From Cylindrodendrum hubeiense (lineage: Eukaryota; Ascomycota; Sordariomycetes; Hypocreales; Nectriaceae): a stretch of 64,000 nt of DNA. The DNA is taken from assembly GCA_014621425.1 (NCBI GenBank), contig JAANBB010000002.1, positions 437,001 to 501,000 on the forward strand, read 5' to 3'. Shown in pieces: positions 47,137 to 58,896 of this stretch (position 1 is its first letter; every line of letters starts with the position of its first letter). Below the pieces are notes generated by a model. It was not told the DNA's origin and did not search any database. It saw nothing but the letters and a program-made list of their open reading frames with translations. Made by a program: the position numbers and the translations under genes.

Positions 47137-48438
47137 TCATCGGCCGTAGTAGGAAACCGGTCGACCTTCCAACCCTTCCGGAAGCACACCCCCAGCAACC
47201 TCGGCACTTTCAACAAAGCGCCTGATTTCGGCTTCATCTGCGTCAGTCAGGTCGACATTGACAGAGCCCCAGTTTTCCTCCAGATATTTGACTTTCTTGG
47301 TGCCTGGAATAGGAATAATATCGTCGCCTTGTTTGAGCAGCCAAGCGATGGCCAGCTGCGCTGTGGTGCATTTTTTGTTCTCTGCCAGGGCGGTGAACTT
47401 CTGGACAAGCAGTACATTCTTTTTACGGTTCTCTCCCTGGAAACGTGGGAAGAAGCTTGAGCGCATGTCCGTGGTGTCGCCCATGGCTTCTTTGCTCGTG
47501 AAGACTGATGTGAGCAAGCCACGTCCCAATGGAGAATAGGTGACGATAGAGATGCCCAGTTCGCGACAAGTGGCGAGGAGATCAGTACCGCTTGGGCCTT
47601 CGATATCACGTACAAAGGCCGAGTACTCAACCTGGATGGCAGCAACGGGCGCAATCTTGACGGCTCGGCGTAGGTCTGTAGACCCGACATTCGAGACTCC
47701 GATGTGCTTAATCTTACCCTCTCTAGGATATATTTATTAGTCAAAGCACGAGAAGTTTTGTCAATAATCTTCGTGGAAGGCTTACGCTTTGAGCTCTGCC
47801 ATGGCCCGCATAGTTGCTTCAATGGGCGTCTTGATATTGACACAATGGATATAGTCTTTGATAGTGGATAGAATTAGTCTCTTATCGTGGACAGTAGAAC
47901 GGTGTTAAGTTTCTGTTTGGTTGTACTTGTAGCGAAGTGTAGAAAGTTTTAACTCTAGGGTTGAGGCCTTTGGGTAAGAGGAATAAGAACTAGAGTACTG
48001 ACATAGGTCAATATAATCGACGCCAAGGGTGTTGAGACTGTCGTCACAGCACTTTTTGCAGTATTCAGGGGAGCTGTCGGTTTCGTAGGTCGGGCTATTC
48101 AAGACATAGCCGAACTTGGTCGCCAGAAAAATGTCATTACGCTTTCCAGTGCGCTTGAACCATCTCCCCAAGGTCTCCTCGGAGTCGCCATACATGCTTT
48201 ATGAATCGTCAGAAACTTCAAGGAACCCAATGCCATTGAGAGATATCCTCGCGAAAGGCGCTCACTTAGAGGTGTCCCAGAACGTTGCTCCCAGCTCATG
48301 AGCACGATCAAGCATTGTGAACCGTTCCTCATCTGTCGGAGTAGCTCCATAAACCTGATGGCCCATCCCCATCAGACCAAGGCCCAGTGCAGGCACGCTG
48401 GGGCCATTGTTTCCAAGTTTGCGGAAGTGTGCCGGCAT
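47137..48438 (-). CDS. Aldo/keto reductase
   Basis: NADPH-dependent carbonyl reductase of the AKR TIM-barrel family. Start 48438 gives MPAHFRKLGNNGPSVPALGLGLMGMG. The active-site tetrad can be placed: Asp in FWDTSN, Tyr in MYGDSEETLG, Lys in FLATKFG, and His in YIHCVN. IGVSNV, ISIVTYSPLGRGLL and the cofactor-binding IPIPGTKKVKYLEEN follow. The C-terminus is SYYGR. Introns separate DTS|NMYGDSEE (~48260-48196), the D-Y-I-D-L segment from YIHCVN (~47990-47850) and AELK from REGKIKHIGVSN (~47790-47730). AKR13-like (yeast/fungal YakC group) by N-terminus. The natural substrate is unknown. Complete, no breaks. Confidence 0.88.
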
Positions 48439-50049
48439 CTTGATAGGAAAAGTGTGGGTGATAGTTGTTGTGTTAAGTTTGCAAACGTGGAGGAATGTAG
48501 GATTTCAGGTTGATGTTCTTATTCTTGTTAAGTAATATTTGCAGAGGCACTCAGCGTATTAATAGCTAAGGGATACTAACAGGGTAAATAACACAGACTG
48601 CAATAATTAGCTTAAGTCCGTTAAATTCGGTAGTAAACTCCGTGATGACTTGGTTCTATTGTAATTGGTATGGGGGAGCCTGTTTACATCACCGCCAGGC
48701 TACTCCACAGTAGACAAACAGGCCAATTAACAGCCGGGGTTGCCGAGCTGATTTGGATTGGGGTGGGGCAGCTAAGAGGTTATATAGCCAATCAAATAGC
48801 AGCCGATCCGAGCCTACCAATGGCCAAGGCCGTCGGCGAAGTTGACAAGGGAGAAAGGCAGCCCCGAAACTGCTGGTTTCCCAAAGAGCAGACCACGGAG
48901 TTAAGGTGAAGCTTCCACCTGACTACATGCTGCATCTCCGATCACAAGACGTTGAGGCAGAGTGATGGTGAGGTTTGGCTGTCGCACCTGCAGATGATGG
49001 ATTCGGCTGTGAATCCAGCAATAATCAAGTTCGAGCTTGCTAATACAGGGAACGGGATCCGAAAAGTCAAATGTGATGGAGACCGCCAGGCTCGTCACCG
49101 ATGCAAATCTTCCGGTCGCATCTGCGCCAGGTACGATATTTGGGGGAGTGGAAGTAGCTCTACTAACTCCTTGGGACAGAGGTATCTAAATCCTTTCGGT
49201 CCCAGGACTCATACCAAGACGCGAACTCCGTGGGCTAGACTGTCGGTGAGAGTTCCATTTTGCGACATCCTGTACCCATCTCGGTTCTTTTTGCAACCAT
49301 TGAGGAAAAGAGCTACTGCGACTTGTTCAACAGCCTCGTCATGTACAAATTCTCGAGCTCATTTGGCTCCAGATTCCGGAGCACGCTCGTCGTATAGATG
49401 GCCCACAGTGAGCTGGCTGTCTTGAAAGCTGTGCTTTCCTTACGCTCTGTCCGCAAGAGGAGCGTTGCCATCAAGACCAGCGGACAGAAGATAAAAGATT
49501 GCCTCCACAAGCAAGAACGATTTAAACCACCTTAAATCAATTAGGCATCTACAATCAAAGAAATTCTTCAAGAATAAGACTTCCCTTCCCTTCATGTGGC
49601 TTTAACCACCTGCGCCATACTTGGCCGCTGCAGAGCTGGGACGTCTGGAAAACTCAACGCCTCATGCACATTAGCCAGCGCATTCTTGCTAGACCCAAGA
49701 TACTATGACATGCGGGGCAGCACATCTCTGATACATACTGCAGCTTCTCAACATACGGATGCTTGTTGAAGTCTTCCGGGAGAAGTTGACTCACGGTCTC
49801 ACACACAAGTTTATAGTCAAGCTGATCTCCACCTTTTCAGGTATATGGGAAGAACATGGACACCGTAGTTTGCTTCCTACAAAGAATCAGGCCTGTCGCT
49901 GAACATTTACTGCCACGCCTTTTGTATTATCAGTCTTTTGGTTTAGTTACTGACACGATCACCTTTACAATGCGGACCCTGTTTTATTATTAGCTGCACT
50001 CATCTGTCTTTTCCCTCATCCTGAGCTGTTCTGGAGCTGATGAACCGTA
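48439..50049. other. Intergenic with weak coding remnants
   Basis: About 1.6 kb. The AKR promoter lies at the left end. On the minus strand at about 49600-49870 two adjacent frames read like protein (DYKLVCETVSQLLPEDF and then LANVHEALSFPDVPALQRP) but are separated by a frame shift and followed by a stop. A second protein-like frame lies at 49313-49510 (minus, ASSLWAIYTTSVLRNLEPNE). No family recognised; these may be relics of one decayed gene. Confidence 0.35.
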
Positions 50050-50079
50050 GTGTTCTGAGAAAAAGGCATGCCATCAAGA

Positions 50080-51460
50080 TCATTATTCAAGGATGAATTC
50101 TACGGATTCGGCGATGGCTTTTGTGATACCGGATGTTTGGGAAATTGCGACGCTGTTGTGCAATGCGGAGGTGAGTTGTGGGACTCAAGTCTCGTGTTCC
50201 CAAATTTACCCATTTTATGATCATGCACCGAAAGAGATGCAAAAGTGCCCTTTAAATATGCGTTGTTCTGAGTTTGGCTTGGACAACACAGAAATGAAGA
50301 GGATATGAATTTGCGTTGGAGAGAAGGTGTGAGTGCAAACAACATCATAATGGCCCAGCATTCTATGGGCCGTGTGAGCTGAAGGAAATGAGCTGTACGG
50401 AGCTATATTGTCCTTTCCCTAATGGCGCAAAGTCAGGCGGATGCAATAAAATTTCAGGGTACTTGTCTAGTGCCAAGATTCGTGCTTTAATTGAGGAAAC
50501 TGGAGCGGCGCCAGTGCATGATAAAGAAGCTGACGTGATGTACATCACTTGGGATGGTCAGTGGTAAGTACGCGCATCTAATTCACCTATCCATTCCATG
50601 GGCAGAGGCTTGGTGCACTCAAAAGCTAATGAGAAGCTCGCTTTACGGGTTTCATATGACAATGAGGAACCCTTCAGAACAAAGAAGAAGTTTGCAAATA
50701 GTCGATGTCTTGGGGGACCATGACATGGTCGTTGAACCTGGACGATCAATCGATGACTTCAGAGCTCCAAGACATCGCACTCGCATGAGAAAGCTTTTCC
50801 ACGCTAACGAAAACTATTGTAACCCGAGCCAAGGAAATAGGCTTGGAAGCGAAGTTCCCCGTGGCATATGTCCAAAGGCGATGCAATGTTCAGTGGAGAC
50901 AGTCACAAGGATAAATGGAATGTACACTCTCGAGACCACATCAACAACTAAGACCCAGGTTGTTTTGAAATCTCGTATCAAAATTGGGATGACAGCTACT
51001 CAAACTCAAACTATGATTCCGATTTGCCTCGCAACCCATGTACACCGATTGTAATTACTGACCTAGGCTTCGCTCTCTTTAAAGTGACGATTGGTATTTG
51101 GTTAGCCACACCAATGGGCCACAGTACGACTGGGGCTAACCAATCCCAGCTGCGGCTAAGGCGGGGATGCAACCACCGAAGGTCAAGCGTGCCCAGGTTG
51201 CGCAGAACGGGCTTTGCGAGGACATTTTCTACTACGAAGACCGCAATGGCTCGCATAGAGTGGAATTTGAGAAGCTGTGGGAAAGTATCGGTAAGTGGTC
51301 ATGTAAGTCAAATCACTACCAGGCTGAGAAGGCAGTAATGGGACTCGACATAATGGGGCGACCGTTCCCAATTATCAACGAGGCGACTACGACCACTGTG
51401 ACGAACTTGGAGACGTATGAGAAGCTACAAACCTTTGAGACTATGACGAGGCCGCCGTAA
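50080..51460 (+). pseudogene. Relic of a class V (GH18 subgroup C-like) chitinase with internal deletion
   Basis: The pieces follow the order of chitin-binding GH18 chitinases. At about 50085-50160, YGFGDGFCDTGCLGNCDAVVQC resembles the end of a hevein-type (CBM18) repeat. At 50225-50280 CPLNMRCSEFG is the core of another, cut short. Soon after, at 50340-50567, GPAFYGPCELKEMSC..GYLSSAKIRALI..APVHDKEADVMYITWDGQW matches the C-terminal part of the GH18 barrel, and VSYDNEEPFRTKKKFANSRCLGG (50645-50717) continues it in another frame, before TGA. About 300 codons of barrel, including DxxDxDxE, are missing between. A further protein-like piece (51170-51460, VAQNGLCEDIFYYEDRNG) may be the old C-terminus. 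Stops and shifts confirm loss of function. An intact relative lies at 62739. Confidence 0.72.
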
Positions 51461-51883
51461 GAGTTGAGGGATTTGGCCAAGGCGGACCCTACAGCTCATG
51501 TGGTCGCGACAGCCGAATCGCGATCATAGAGCGATGGCGCAACTGGGTTGATGGAAGTCAATGCCACGGTAGAGACAGATACCTAGGGCTGGGAAACAAG
51601 ACACCTCCTTTGAACGAGAAAATTATAAACAACCATCTTGATAGTAGGAAATCAGTGTTGAATATCTATAATGGTCGTTTTGAGAAACTCTGTTGCTTAA
51701 AGAAAATAAGACGGTGTTCAGAGTCTACTGGATGTTCGACTTAACCTTCCCCTTCAAAATGTCGAGCCCAAACTCGTCACAAAGTGTTGCGGCTTGGACT
51801 GCTATATCCACTGTGGTTTTTATTTGCTATACTACGGTGTAGTTATTTGCCTAATGTCTTTCCTCATATGTATGCGTCGAATT

Positions 51884-52884
51884 CTAGCTTTGTACTTGAG
51901 GTTGACCCGCCTTTCTCTCCTCCTCCAGCTCGTCTACCCTTGCATCGGCTTCTGCCCATACCCTTCCAGCATCTCGTGCCCAGTCGTCGCCTCGGAAGTT
52001 ATCTGGCAATCCATAGTCATTTTGCAGAATGTGACGTACAAACTCGCCTCCACTGAAATCCCGATCCTACAACATATGTCAGTTTTGGGAATTCAATCGG
52101 TCCGGAGATTCCACGGAAAAACACACGATAGTACCAAAGGTTATTTTACCATCGGGGATATCAGGCACATAGAATAGAGAACGCAGTTGGGTGATATACT
52201 CCTGTAGTACTGCGGGAGCATGATAGGCAGGATAGTTGCGATAGTGGTCGGGAATATCAGGCCTCTCCTCTCGGTGATTGTGATTCCACCGTAAACTTTC
52301 TTCCGGAAGACGATAACCACTCAAAGTTCGGATGGTATCTAAAATATATTTATTAGCCTATCGGATTGAAATGTTCATAATTAGCAAAACCTACTGGCCT
52401 CTGTATCAATAACCCATGAATACCCGTAACGACTGGCCCCTCTGGTCAGAGCAATATCTTCAGGCCTTAGGGCACAAAGAGAGTTAAGAGGACTTATGAC
52501 CCAACCATTCTCTCTAGTTGGGATATTAGGGTCTCGGGCTTCCTGGATTTCTTCATCATCGAGGTAATTTGGACCATAAGAATCATAGAAGAATTCTCTT
52601 TCATCCTGAATTGATCTCTTCGTGACAAACGGGAGGCGCTCGATAAGGGATCGTCCTATTGAGGAAAGATATGGCTCTTCCAAGAGTGAATTACTTAGAG
52701 CATGTCGCCCGGTATCTGCAGGCGGGTAGATGATGTCTTCTGGCTTGAAATAGCAGAGTAGGAGGAGAAGTCTAAATATCTCATTAACAAGCTTGATAAT
52801 CGTATCTTCGTTATACGCTAGTGGAGATCCAGGTGAAGGAGTTGAATCAATGTACGGCATGGGATTATCCACAGAATTGTCCAT
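51884..52884 (-). CDS. Uncharacterised protein, three exons
   Basis: No known family recognised. Exons 52884-52395, 52338-52127 and 52066-51884 join in frame to 294 residues; introns are 52339-52394 and 52067-52126 (GTGTGT donor). The alternative donor at 52149 would shift the frame, so the GTGTGT site is preferred. No signal peptide or membrane span apart from a short hydrophobic helix (IFRLLLLLCYF, about residues 37-47). The protein is acidic in the middle (DDEEIQEARD) and ends in a charged, probably helical tail (ARVDELEEERKAGQPQVQS). It lies between the chitinase relic and the AT-rich decayed stretch. The consistent frame over three exons supports it as real. Confidence 0.65.
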
Positions 52885-54129
52885 AATGTATTCTAGTGAT
52901 AAGTTAATGTAAGGTATGGGAAGAAGTCATATTCAATACAAGTCGGGTTTTGTTATAGTACAGTACGAATAATAATATACTTTATTACATACCAAAGGTG
53001 GGGACTATTAAAGCTATGCAATTACATTCTTGTTTATTACATAAAATTCTAGTATATCTTTAAGATGATTTTATCTTGGTACGTAGAGTGACTGAAAATC
53101 CCTCATAGTAGGTAATAGACGAGCCCTATCATAATCGAACTTGATCTCGAAGACAACTCTCTCTCTTCTCACCTATTTGAAATAAGCTACAAATGCATCC
53201 ATTTCCAAGTAATTATATCAATAGCTATCTTCAATCCTGCTAGTGTGAGGACTTCGCGTGGTTTAGTATTGGAAATTGATGACTGTATTTACCATACTAA
53301 TACATTCTTTCTCTGATTGCTAGCCCACTATCAAATCAACGGTTTTGGTCCTCCTCATCTAAGGAATGAACCATGTCCACATCATTGGGATACATCTCCA
53401 CCATAAAATGTGACATCCGCAGCCTGTTCCTGAAGCCAGGAGGATCAAGAGACCTGCCTTGCTATAGTCCCCCGGCGTTGGCTCCTTGTTGTCCCAATCG
53501 TCGTCCTCCTCTTCCCCTTCCCCGTCATCATGACTCCCGTATTCCTTCTCGTCCCTCGCATAAGATTGGGGAACTTCCACCTACACTTGCCGTGTTAGGT
53601 TTTCCCAATTCCACTCGAAATGTCCCGACTCGGCCTCTTGTTTCTTCTGCTCCACAAGGCCCTTCATAACGTCCCAGAGGACCGGAATCTGGAGCAAGGC
53701 TTTCTTCTAGAAGGAATGTGGAATGAAAGGGTCACTTCAAGGAGGAGTCCCTTCGCTGAAGTGAAAAGCGATACCATCCTCTATCTCACAGGACAGGTTA
53801 TTACACCGGTTAGTGAACTAGCTAGAGCCAGCGGCCGGAGACTCCAGTCGCCTATGATTCAACATCAACACACTCATCAAATTCAAGAAGTTCGATTAGT
53901 CACAATAACCTCTGCGTCTGTCTAAACAATTACTATATGGAGTAGATAGCGACATAGCCATTGCTACGCTGGATCGGTGGACTCAGGTGGCTCGGCATAA
54001 ATGGCGTTACTAGGAATATAATAACGGCGCAGTCCTAGTTTAATCGAATTTCCCCGTCGATTATCTGGGAGCTTGGGGAGGTACAGTCTGAGCACCGTTT
54101 CGTCTCAGACAGTCTTAACACATCAGCGA

Positions 54130-54300
54130 TCAACCGTCATCCACAAGTCACGAAAGCTTCTGATTACACCTTCAGGTGCTTGCTTGACCGGCCTAGCTAT
54201 GATCTCACAGGCTGTGTGGATTGGAAAGTACCATCGCTTTCCATCCGCAGGATCGTAGTTCTCATGCTGCTTGGGGAGATTCTCGAGCTACATTCTGATG
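54130..54300 (-). pseudogene. Fragment resembling the post-F-box region of fungal F-box-type proteins
   Basis: The minus strand encodes, open on this short stretch only, YDPADGKRWYFPIHTACEII followed by ARPVKQAPEGVIRSFRDLWM. The pattern P-[IV]-H-x2-C-x-I then 'LW' recurs in fungal F-box-containing hypothetical proteins. Stops lie on both sides, so it is a relic. Confidence 0.4.
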
Positions 54301-56992
54301 GGGAGACCACTTGGGGAAACATACTGGCCATAGTTATATACGTGCGCACTGAAGCGGCGAGAAAGGGATCGTAGCCCAACACCAAGTAAATGCCGTCCCA
54401 AGGAAATCCCCAATCAAGTGTCGACAGCAAGTCTCCCTGGATCGGGTGTGCGCGTAGGCCACAGCTGGAGCTCTCGGCTGCAACCTCTTGATTCTAGGTT
54501 CAAAAGGAAGGAAAGCATCTAATTAGGTGCTTAGCTGAAAGAATGATGGTCTTCGCGTTGGCAAGGCGTTGAAAACCGTGAATAATGCGATGAAAAATCC
54601 CGACCTCAAAGACTCGGGCGCGACTAACAGCAGAGAAGAATCGAGGGAAAATGTGAATTAATACAAATCATACAAAATTAAAAGGGCTCTGCTAGGAGGT
54701 CCAGAGAAGGTCTCGTTCCTCCACCAAGCTATCCTTTTAGAAGGTATCTCTGGTGTGTTGATGCTTGATGCCCCTTGAGGTCTCCGGTCGGCGACCTTCC
54801 CGTTTATCCGCCCTTCCGAGCGGCCCCACATTTCCGGCCCTTCCTGCCCGAAGCGGCAATCCCCGCCGCTTCAGCACAAAAGTCGCTGACATCCTCATCA
54901 GGTACCTTCATTGACTTAGGTCCCTTTCCTCCCATAACCAGCTAAGGCCGATAATGACCTCGTGAGACTCTCTCCATTGTACGGACTCCAGTCTAGAGGG
55001 TCCTGCCCCTGGGGCTTGTAGGGGGTACTTGATTCGTGGAGACTGACGCCACATATCATGCACATGCTTTGCCCGGCTTCGGCCATGGCTCAGATGAAGG
55101 CGCAGGTGAATGTGTGGCAAAGAGGAAATGTCGGGGAGGGAGGAGAAGACCTTGGCCAGGTCAAGGATTGCGATTCCTTCAGCCGCTGCAGCCTGCAAAT
55201 TGGGGGGTGACCGAGAAATTAATAAAGGAAAGGTCCTCACCTACACTCTTAGCACTAAGATACAGAGTCAATAAAAGTGCCGCTGTGAAAAACTTACGCT
55301 TTTGGACCGATTGTTTTAGCTGTGGTCGGCACAGCTGAGTGGCGCATCTACTTCGCTTAACACCGTTCACTGGCCCTGTTTATATGGAAACAATTATACA
55401 AATGATTCCTGCATGGGGGGCTTTAATCTCGGAGGGGCGCGGCCCCATCTCAAGTCAACCTTGGTTAACATACACCCCATCGGCCAAGACTGCAACGACT
55501 GTGGGTTACGATTGAACAACTGCATATGGTTGAGGCTTTGCCGCATTGGGACTGCGAATGAGACAGCCGTTTCGTCCGATATATTACAACGCTGCGGGCA
55601 GATCAAGATATAAGCCCGTTTTCGTAGTCGGGGCACCCTTGGCACCACTGTCGGTCCACCAAAAGTCGAGAGTGTAGATATAGCTATTATCAAGCTGTCT
55701 TTCTAAAGACCCTCTTGCTCACAGCAAGCATTTATATCGTCAGAAAACGCCTCCGTGGCATAGTCTTTCGTTTTGAACATTCTTTACCAATCTTGGAACT
55801 TTTGTTTCTTCTTTTGACTGGTGGTACTGGTACGGCTGTATTGGCTGGTCTGCGGCCCACAATCTCAATCTTGAGGCCGGGTCAGGATGAGACCTCCGGA
55901 GTGACCTCTGCCACGAGCACAGGTAGCGATGCTGTTACCCGTCTGTCTTCAACGACGTAAGACTTCAACTCAAAGGCTACCTAGTCTGACACCCCGTACG
56001 GGTTGAATTTTGCTGGCAGGCACTGCGCTATATGACTCTTCTGGATGGCTCAAACTGGGGCAGTAACGATACGTTGGAATTCATCATACCTTGGGCACTT
56101 GGGGTTTTAAATGTCTTCCGTGTTCCCATGTCATCTACAATTATGTTGAGAGAAGGCTCTGATACACTGTTTGATGGCCCGACGATCGTGATCCGAGCGC
56201 GATATAACGTGATAAGCTTGTTCAGCACGGTTAGGTCCTTGTCAGACCTCATTTCTGAAGCTACTTGATGGCTTCGGTGGAAACCCGCCTATTACACAAC
56301 GATGGAAATTAATATCTTCTCTGCAATCACCTTGTAGCTGAAAGGGGAGCCGCAGGGTTAGTGTGACGGTCTCTAACATTTCTGACTTAACTTTTATTCC
56401 ACACCGAGCCCCTAAAGTTGTCTGCTCGAGCTCACGATACGAGTGACCCAGAAATAGAGAGGTGGAAATGCCTGAAAATGAAAATAAAAACTAAATTCGG
56501 AGAAAGATATTGTACTATATTTGCAAACAGCAGTGCAGGTTCGAAGCTGATCTATTATGAGGTGTTGTAGGGGCTTGAATGGATTGAGGTACAGGGTAGC
56601 TGTGATAGCAAACGTGATATTAGGCTCAGCTTAATACCAAGAACAGAAATTCTAAAAAGCTGGTATAGTTATAAAATATATCATTCATTTATCAGGGTTT
56701 CAATAGATAGCTGCTCATTGATTTTAAGCTTGTAACAGTGACAAACTCGCCAGCGAGCCGACACCACTGTGTTCCTGGCTAGAAGAAGAGCTGATATTAC
56801 CTCATATTTCCAGTCAGTGAGTCGTTGCTTGTGAGGCTGATAGTGATGGAAATTAATACTTGCTACAACCCTATGTACTAAAACGTTTCCCAGCTTCACT
56901 TCTACCAGCCAGTCTACTCTAACTTTGGTTTTCTTAGCATACTCAATATATACATGGATGACCACTTACCCTATACTCATACTTTGAGACCA

Positions 56993-57024
56993 GAAGTGAA
57001 TGCTTTCTGAAGTGAATGCTTTCT
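56993..57024. repeat. 16-base direct duplication
   Basis: Two perfect adjacent copies of GAAGTGAATGCTTTCT in non-coding DNA. Confidence 0.8.
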
Positions 57025-57267
57025 CCAATGTGAGGCTACCTATGGTAATATTTACTGTGTGGTTATGGTTCGGACTATGTGTTTGATAATGATAGCTGAC
57101 CAAGTATCCATAGGATCATGGAAATCACTACTTGGGGGTGACCTTCTTTACTGATGGAAACTGAATGACATACTTTGGTTGGATGGACTACCATGATGAT
57201 GCAGGGATCGTAACGATCCAAAACGTTCTATGATTTAAAGTATCTACACAAGGTACTAACTGCTTTT

Positions 57268-58896
57268 CTATCTCCCATTATTGGGTAGTTGATAGGCAGG
57301 ATTGAATTCATCTGTTTCAATCCCTGCCGCTTTCCGGACCCTATGAGGATATGTATCGTTCTCCTGCCCAAACGGATTTGGCCCATTGCCATAGATAAAT
57401 TCTTCAGCTGCTCGACTCAGCCATATCGACCGCCCAGGTCTCCGCTGATCAAACAAATCAACACGGAGGGTGATCTTGGGCCTCTCATCAACAGGTCGAT
57501 AACGCCAGTCCAACGTGTCGCGCATTTCGCAAAGTAGACCTCTGTAATGGCCGCCAGTATCTAAGAACTGGAGGAAGCTCAGATCGATTGACTTCAATGT
57601 CGATGGCAGTTCAGAGAGTAAGGACATCATATCGGCCTGCATTACCATGAAACCCGAGAGACCTAAATGTTGAAGCCGTGGCCACTTGTCGATTGGGAAA
57701 ATAGTGCGTAGTGGGATGAAATCTTCAATAGGTCCGCCACTAAACCGGTCTATACGGCTTCCACTTGGATCACGTATGGCATTGGTGTGTAGGCTCATAT
57801 ATTCTAGGTCTTTTGCCTCGGTCAGTGCAAGTTGTAGGTACCCATTACGATAGGAGACCCAGTTTTGGTGCTCCAGCCCGCCGACAAGAAGAGAGAGATG
57901 GAGGTGGCGAAAACCAGGGCGTTGAAGTATTTTGACGAAATTGTTATACTCTTCGTTCGGTTGGTCAAAGATATGACAGTTCAGCCCTGTGTTAAAACGG
58001 TGAACATCAACCACAAATTCCGAAATGTTATGGTGCAGCTCCTGTGCTAGTATGCGCGTGATACTGCGAAATCCTCGCCACTGGTTTTTCATCTGCTCGT
58101 CGCCGGGCCCTTCATTATTCCAGAGATGGGCCTTCGGTTCGTCATGTTCTATAGTAGGCCAGGTGCGTGGAATCGGGTAGTTGAATCCGACGGGGAAGCT
58201 GCGAATCATGGGCGTTTGATATAGCGGCGAAAATAGGAAACCATGGGTTGCCGGTGTAATTGTGATTCTTATGAGCGAGGGAAAGCGCTCTAAACCATAC
58301 CGAAAGGCATCAATATCAGCGCCAGACGCCAAGACTTCATCCTGCTGTTGCATCAACTTCTGATAGTAGTCCCATGATGCCTTATATGGTAGCTGTGCCT
58401 CGAGCTGCTTCTCTCTTGCGATATCGCCGACGGGGTCCCCCTCATCAAGCGCACGGCCTCCCATCTCTTCGGCGTTGGCCTCGCATATCCTCTCAAACCA
58501 CTCTGGGTATCCACCCAAATCGTCATCCCAATCGTCATCGAGCTCAGGATCCTCTGGTTCCCAGTTCTGTAAGCGGGAATCGTCCCAGATGACCTCGGTG
58601 ACATTCATGCGGAATTTCTCGTGATCCGCAATGGCACGGAAAACTTCAACATTTCGTGAGTTGGCCGATATGAAGACACGGTCGATGCGGAGGTGCGCCC
58701 TGTCCCGGAGGAGCCCGCATGTTAACCGGAGACACTTCAGATCGCGGTTGGGGAGCTGGGATAGAATCGCAATCAAAAGCTCAGCGGGAAGACGCACAAG
58801 AGACCCCGGTTGATCTCTGGGTGGGGAAGTCATTGCGTGCAGTTGTGATGAATTTAAAGTGGTGGAATGAAGAGTTGAAGGAATTAAAGAAGTCAT
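57268..58896 (-). CDS. F-box protein
   Basis: Intronless frame of 542 residues. After a start region with alternative Mets (58896 or 58833, MTSPPRDQPG), an F-box reads LVRLPAELLIAILSQLPNRDLKCLRLTCGLLRDRAHLRIDRVFIS (about 33-78), so the protein is a predicted substrate adaptor of an SCF ubiquitin ligase. The rest has several leucine-containing segments like degenerate LRRs (LQHLGLSGFMV, LKSIDLSFLQF). A strongly acidic stretch (EPEDPELDDDWDDDLGG) lies near residue 115. Targets cannot be inferred. Large lineage-specific F-box families are usual in these fungi. It is the only intact gene between the decayed stretch and the LysM/chitinase pair. Confidence 0.84.
   Translation of the reverse strand: MTSLIPSTLHSTTLNSSQLHAMTSPPRDQPGSLVRLPAELLIAILSQLPNRDLKCLRLTCGLLRDRAHLRIDRVFISANSRNVEVFRAIADHEKFRMNVTEVIWDDSRLQNWEPEDPELDDDWDDDLGGYPEWFERICEANAEEMGGRALDEGDPVGDIAREKQLEAQLPYKASWDYYQKLMQQQDEVLASGADIDAFRYGLERFPSLIRITITPATHGFLFSPLYQTPMIRSFPVGFNYPIPRTWPTIEHDEPKAHLWNNEGPGDEQMKNQWRGFRSITRILAQELHHNISEFVVDVHRFNTGLNCHIFDQPNEEYNNFVKILQRPGFRHLHLSLLVGGLEHQNWVSYRNGYLQLALTEAKDLEYMSLHTNAIRDPSGSRIDRFSGGPIEDFIPLRTIFPIDKWPRLQHLGLSGFMVMQADMMSLLSELPSTLKSIDLSFLQFLDTGGHYRGLLCEMRDTLDWRYRPVDERPKITLRVDLFDQRRPGRSIWLSRAAEEFIYGNGPNPFGQENDTYPHRVRKAAGIETDEFNPAYQLPNNGR

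Larger units (their letters stand above)
52885..57267. other. Gene-poor, decayed stretch
   Basis: About 4.4 kb without an intact gene. The first 400 bases are AT-rich (52,900-53,300). Protein-like fragments occur at 54,130-54,300 (minus; separate entry) and 54,910-55,240 (minus, RIKYPLQAPGAGPSRLESVQW), each ended by stops. At 56993-57024 a 16-base unit (GAAGTGAATGCTTTCT) is directly duplicated. The 55.7-56.3 kb frames have no family resemblance. Confidence 0.45.

Noticed and set aside
52067..52149. Apparent frameshift in the unknown gene at 51884-52884
   Set aside because: Using the GTGTGT donor at 52126 instead of GTAAAA at 52149 closes the frame, so no frameshift is needed.
55715..56268. 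Two plus-strand frames of about 80 residues
   Set aside because: No recognisable family, no start context, and they do not join into a longer model.
56681..56965. 94-residue minus-strand frame in the gene-poor stretch
   Set aside because: No signal peptide, motif or flanking gene structure; length is within chance for AT-rich DNA.
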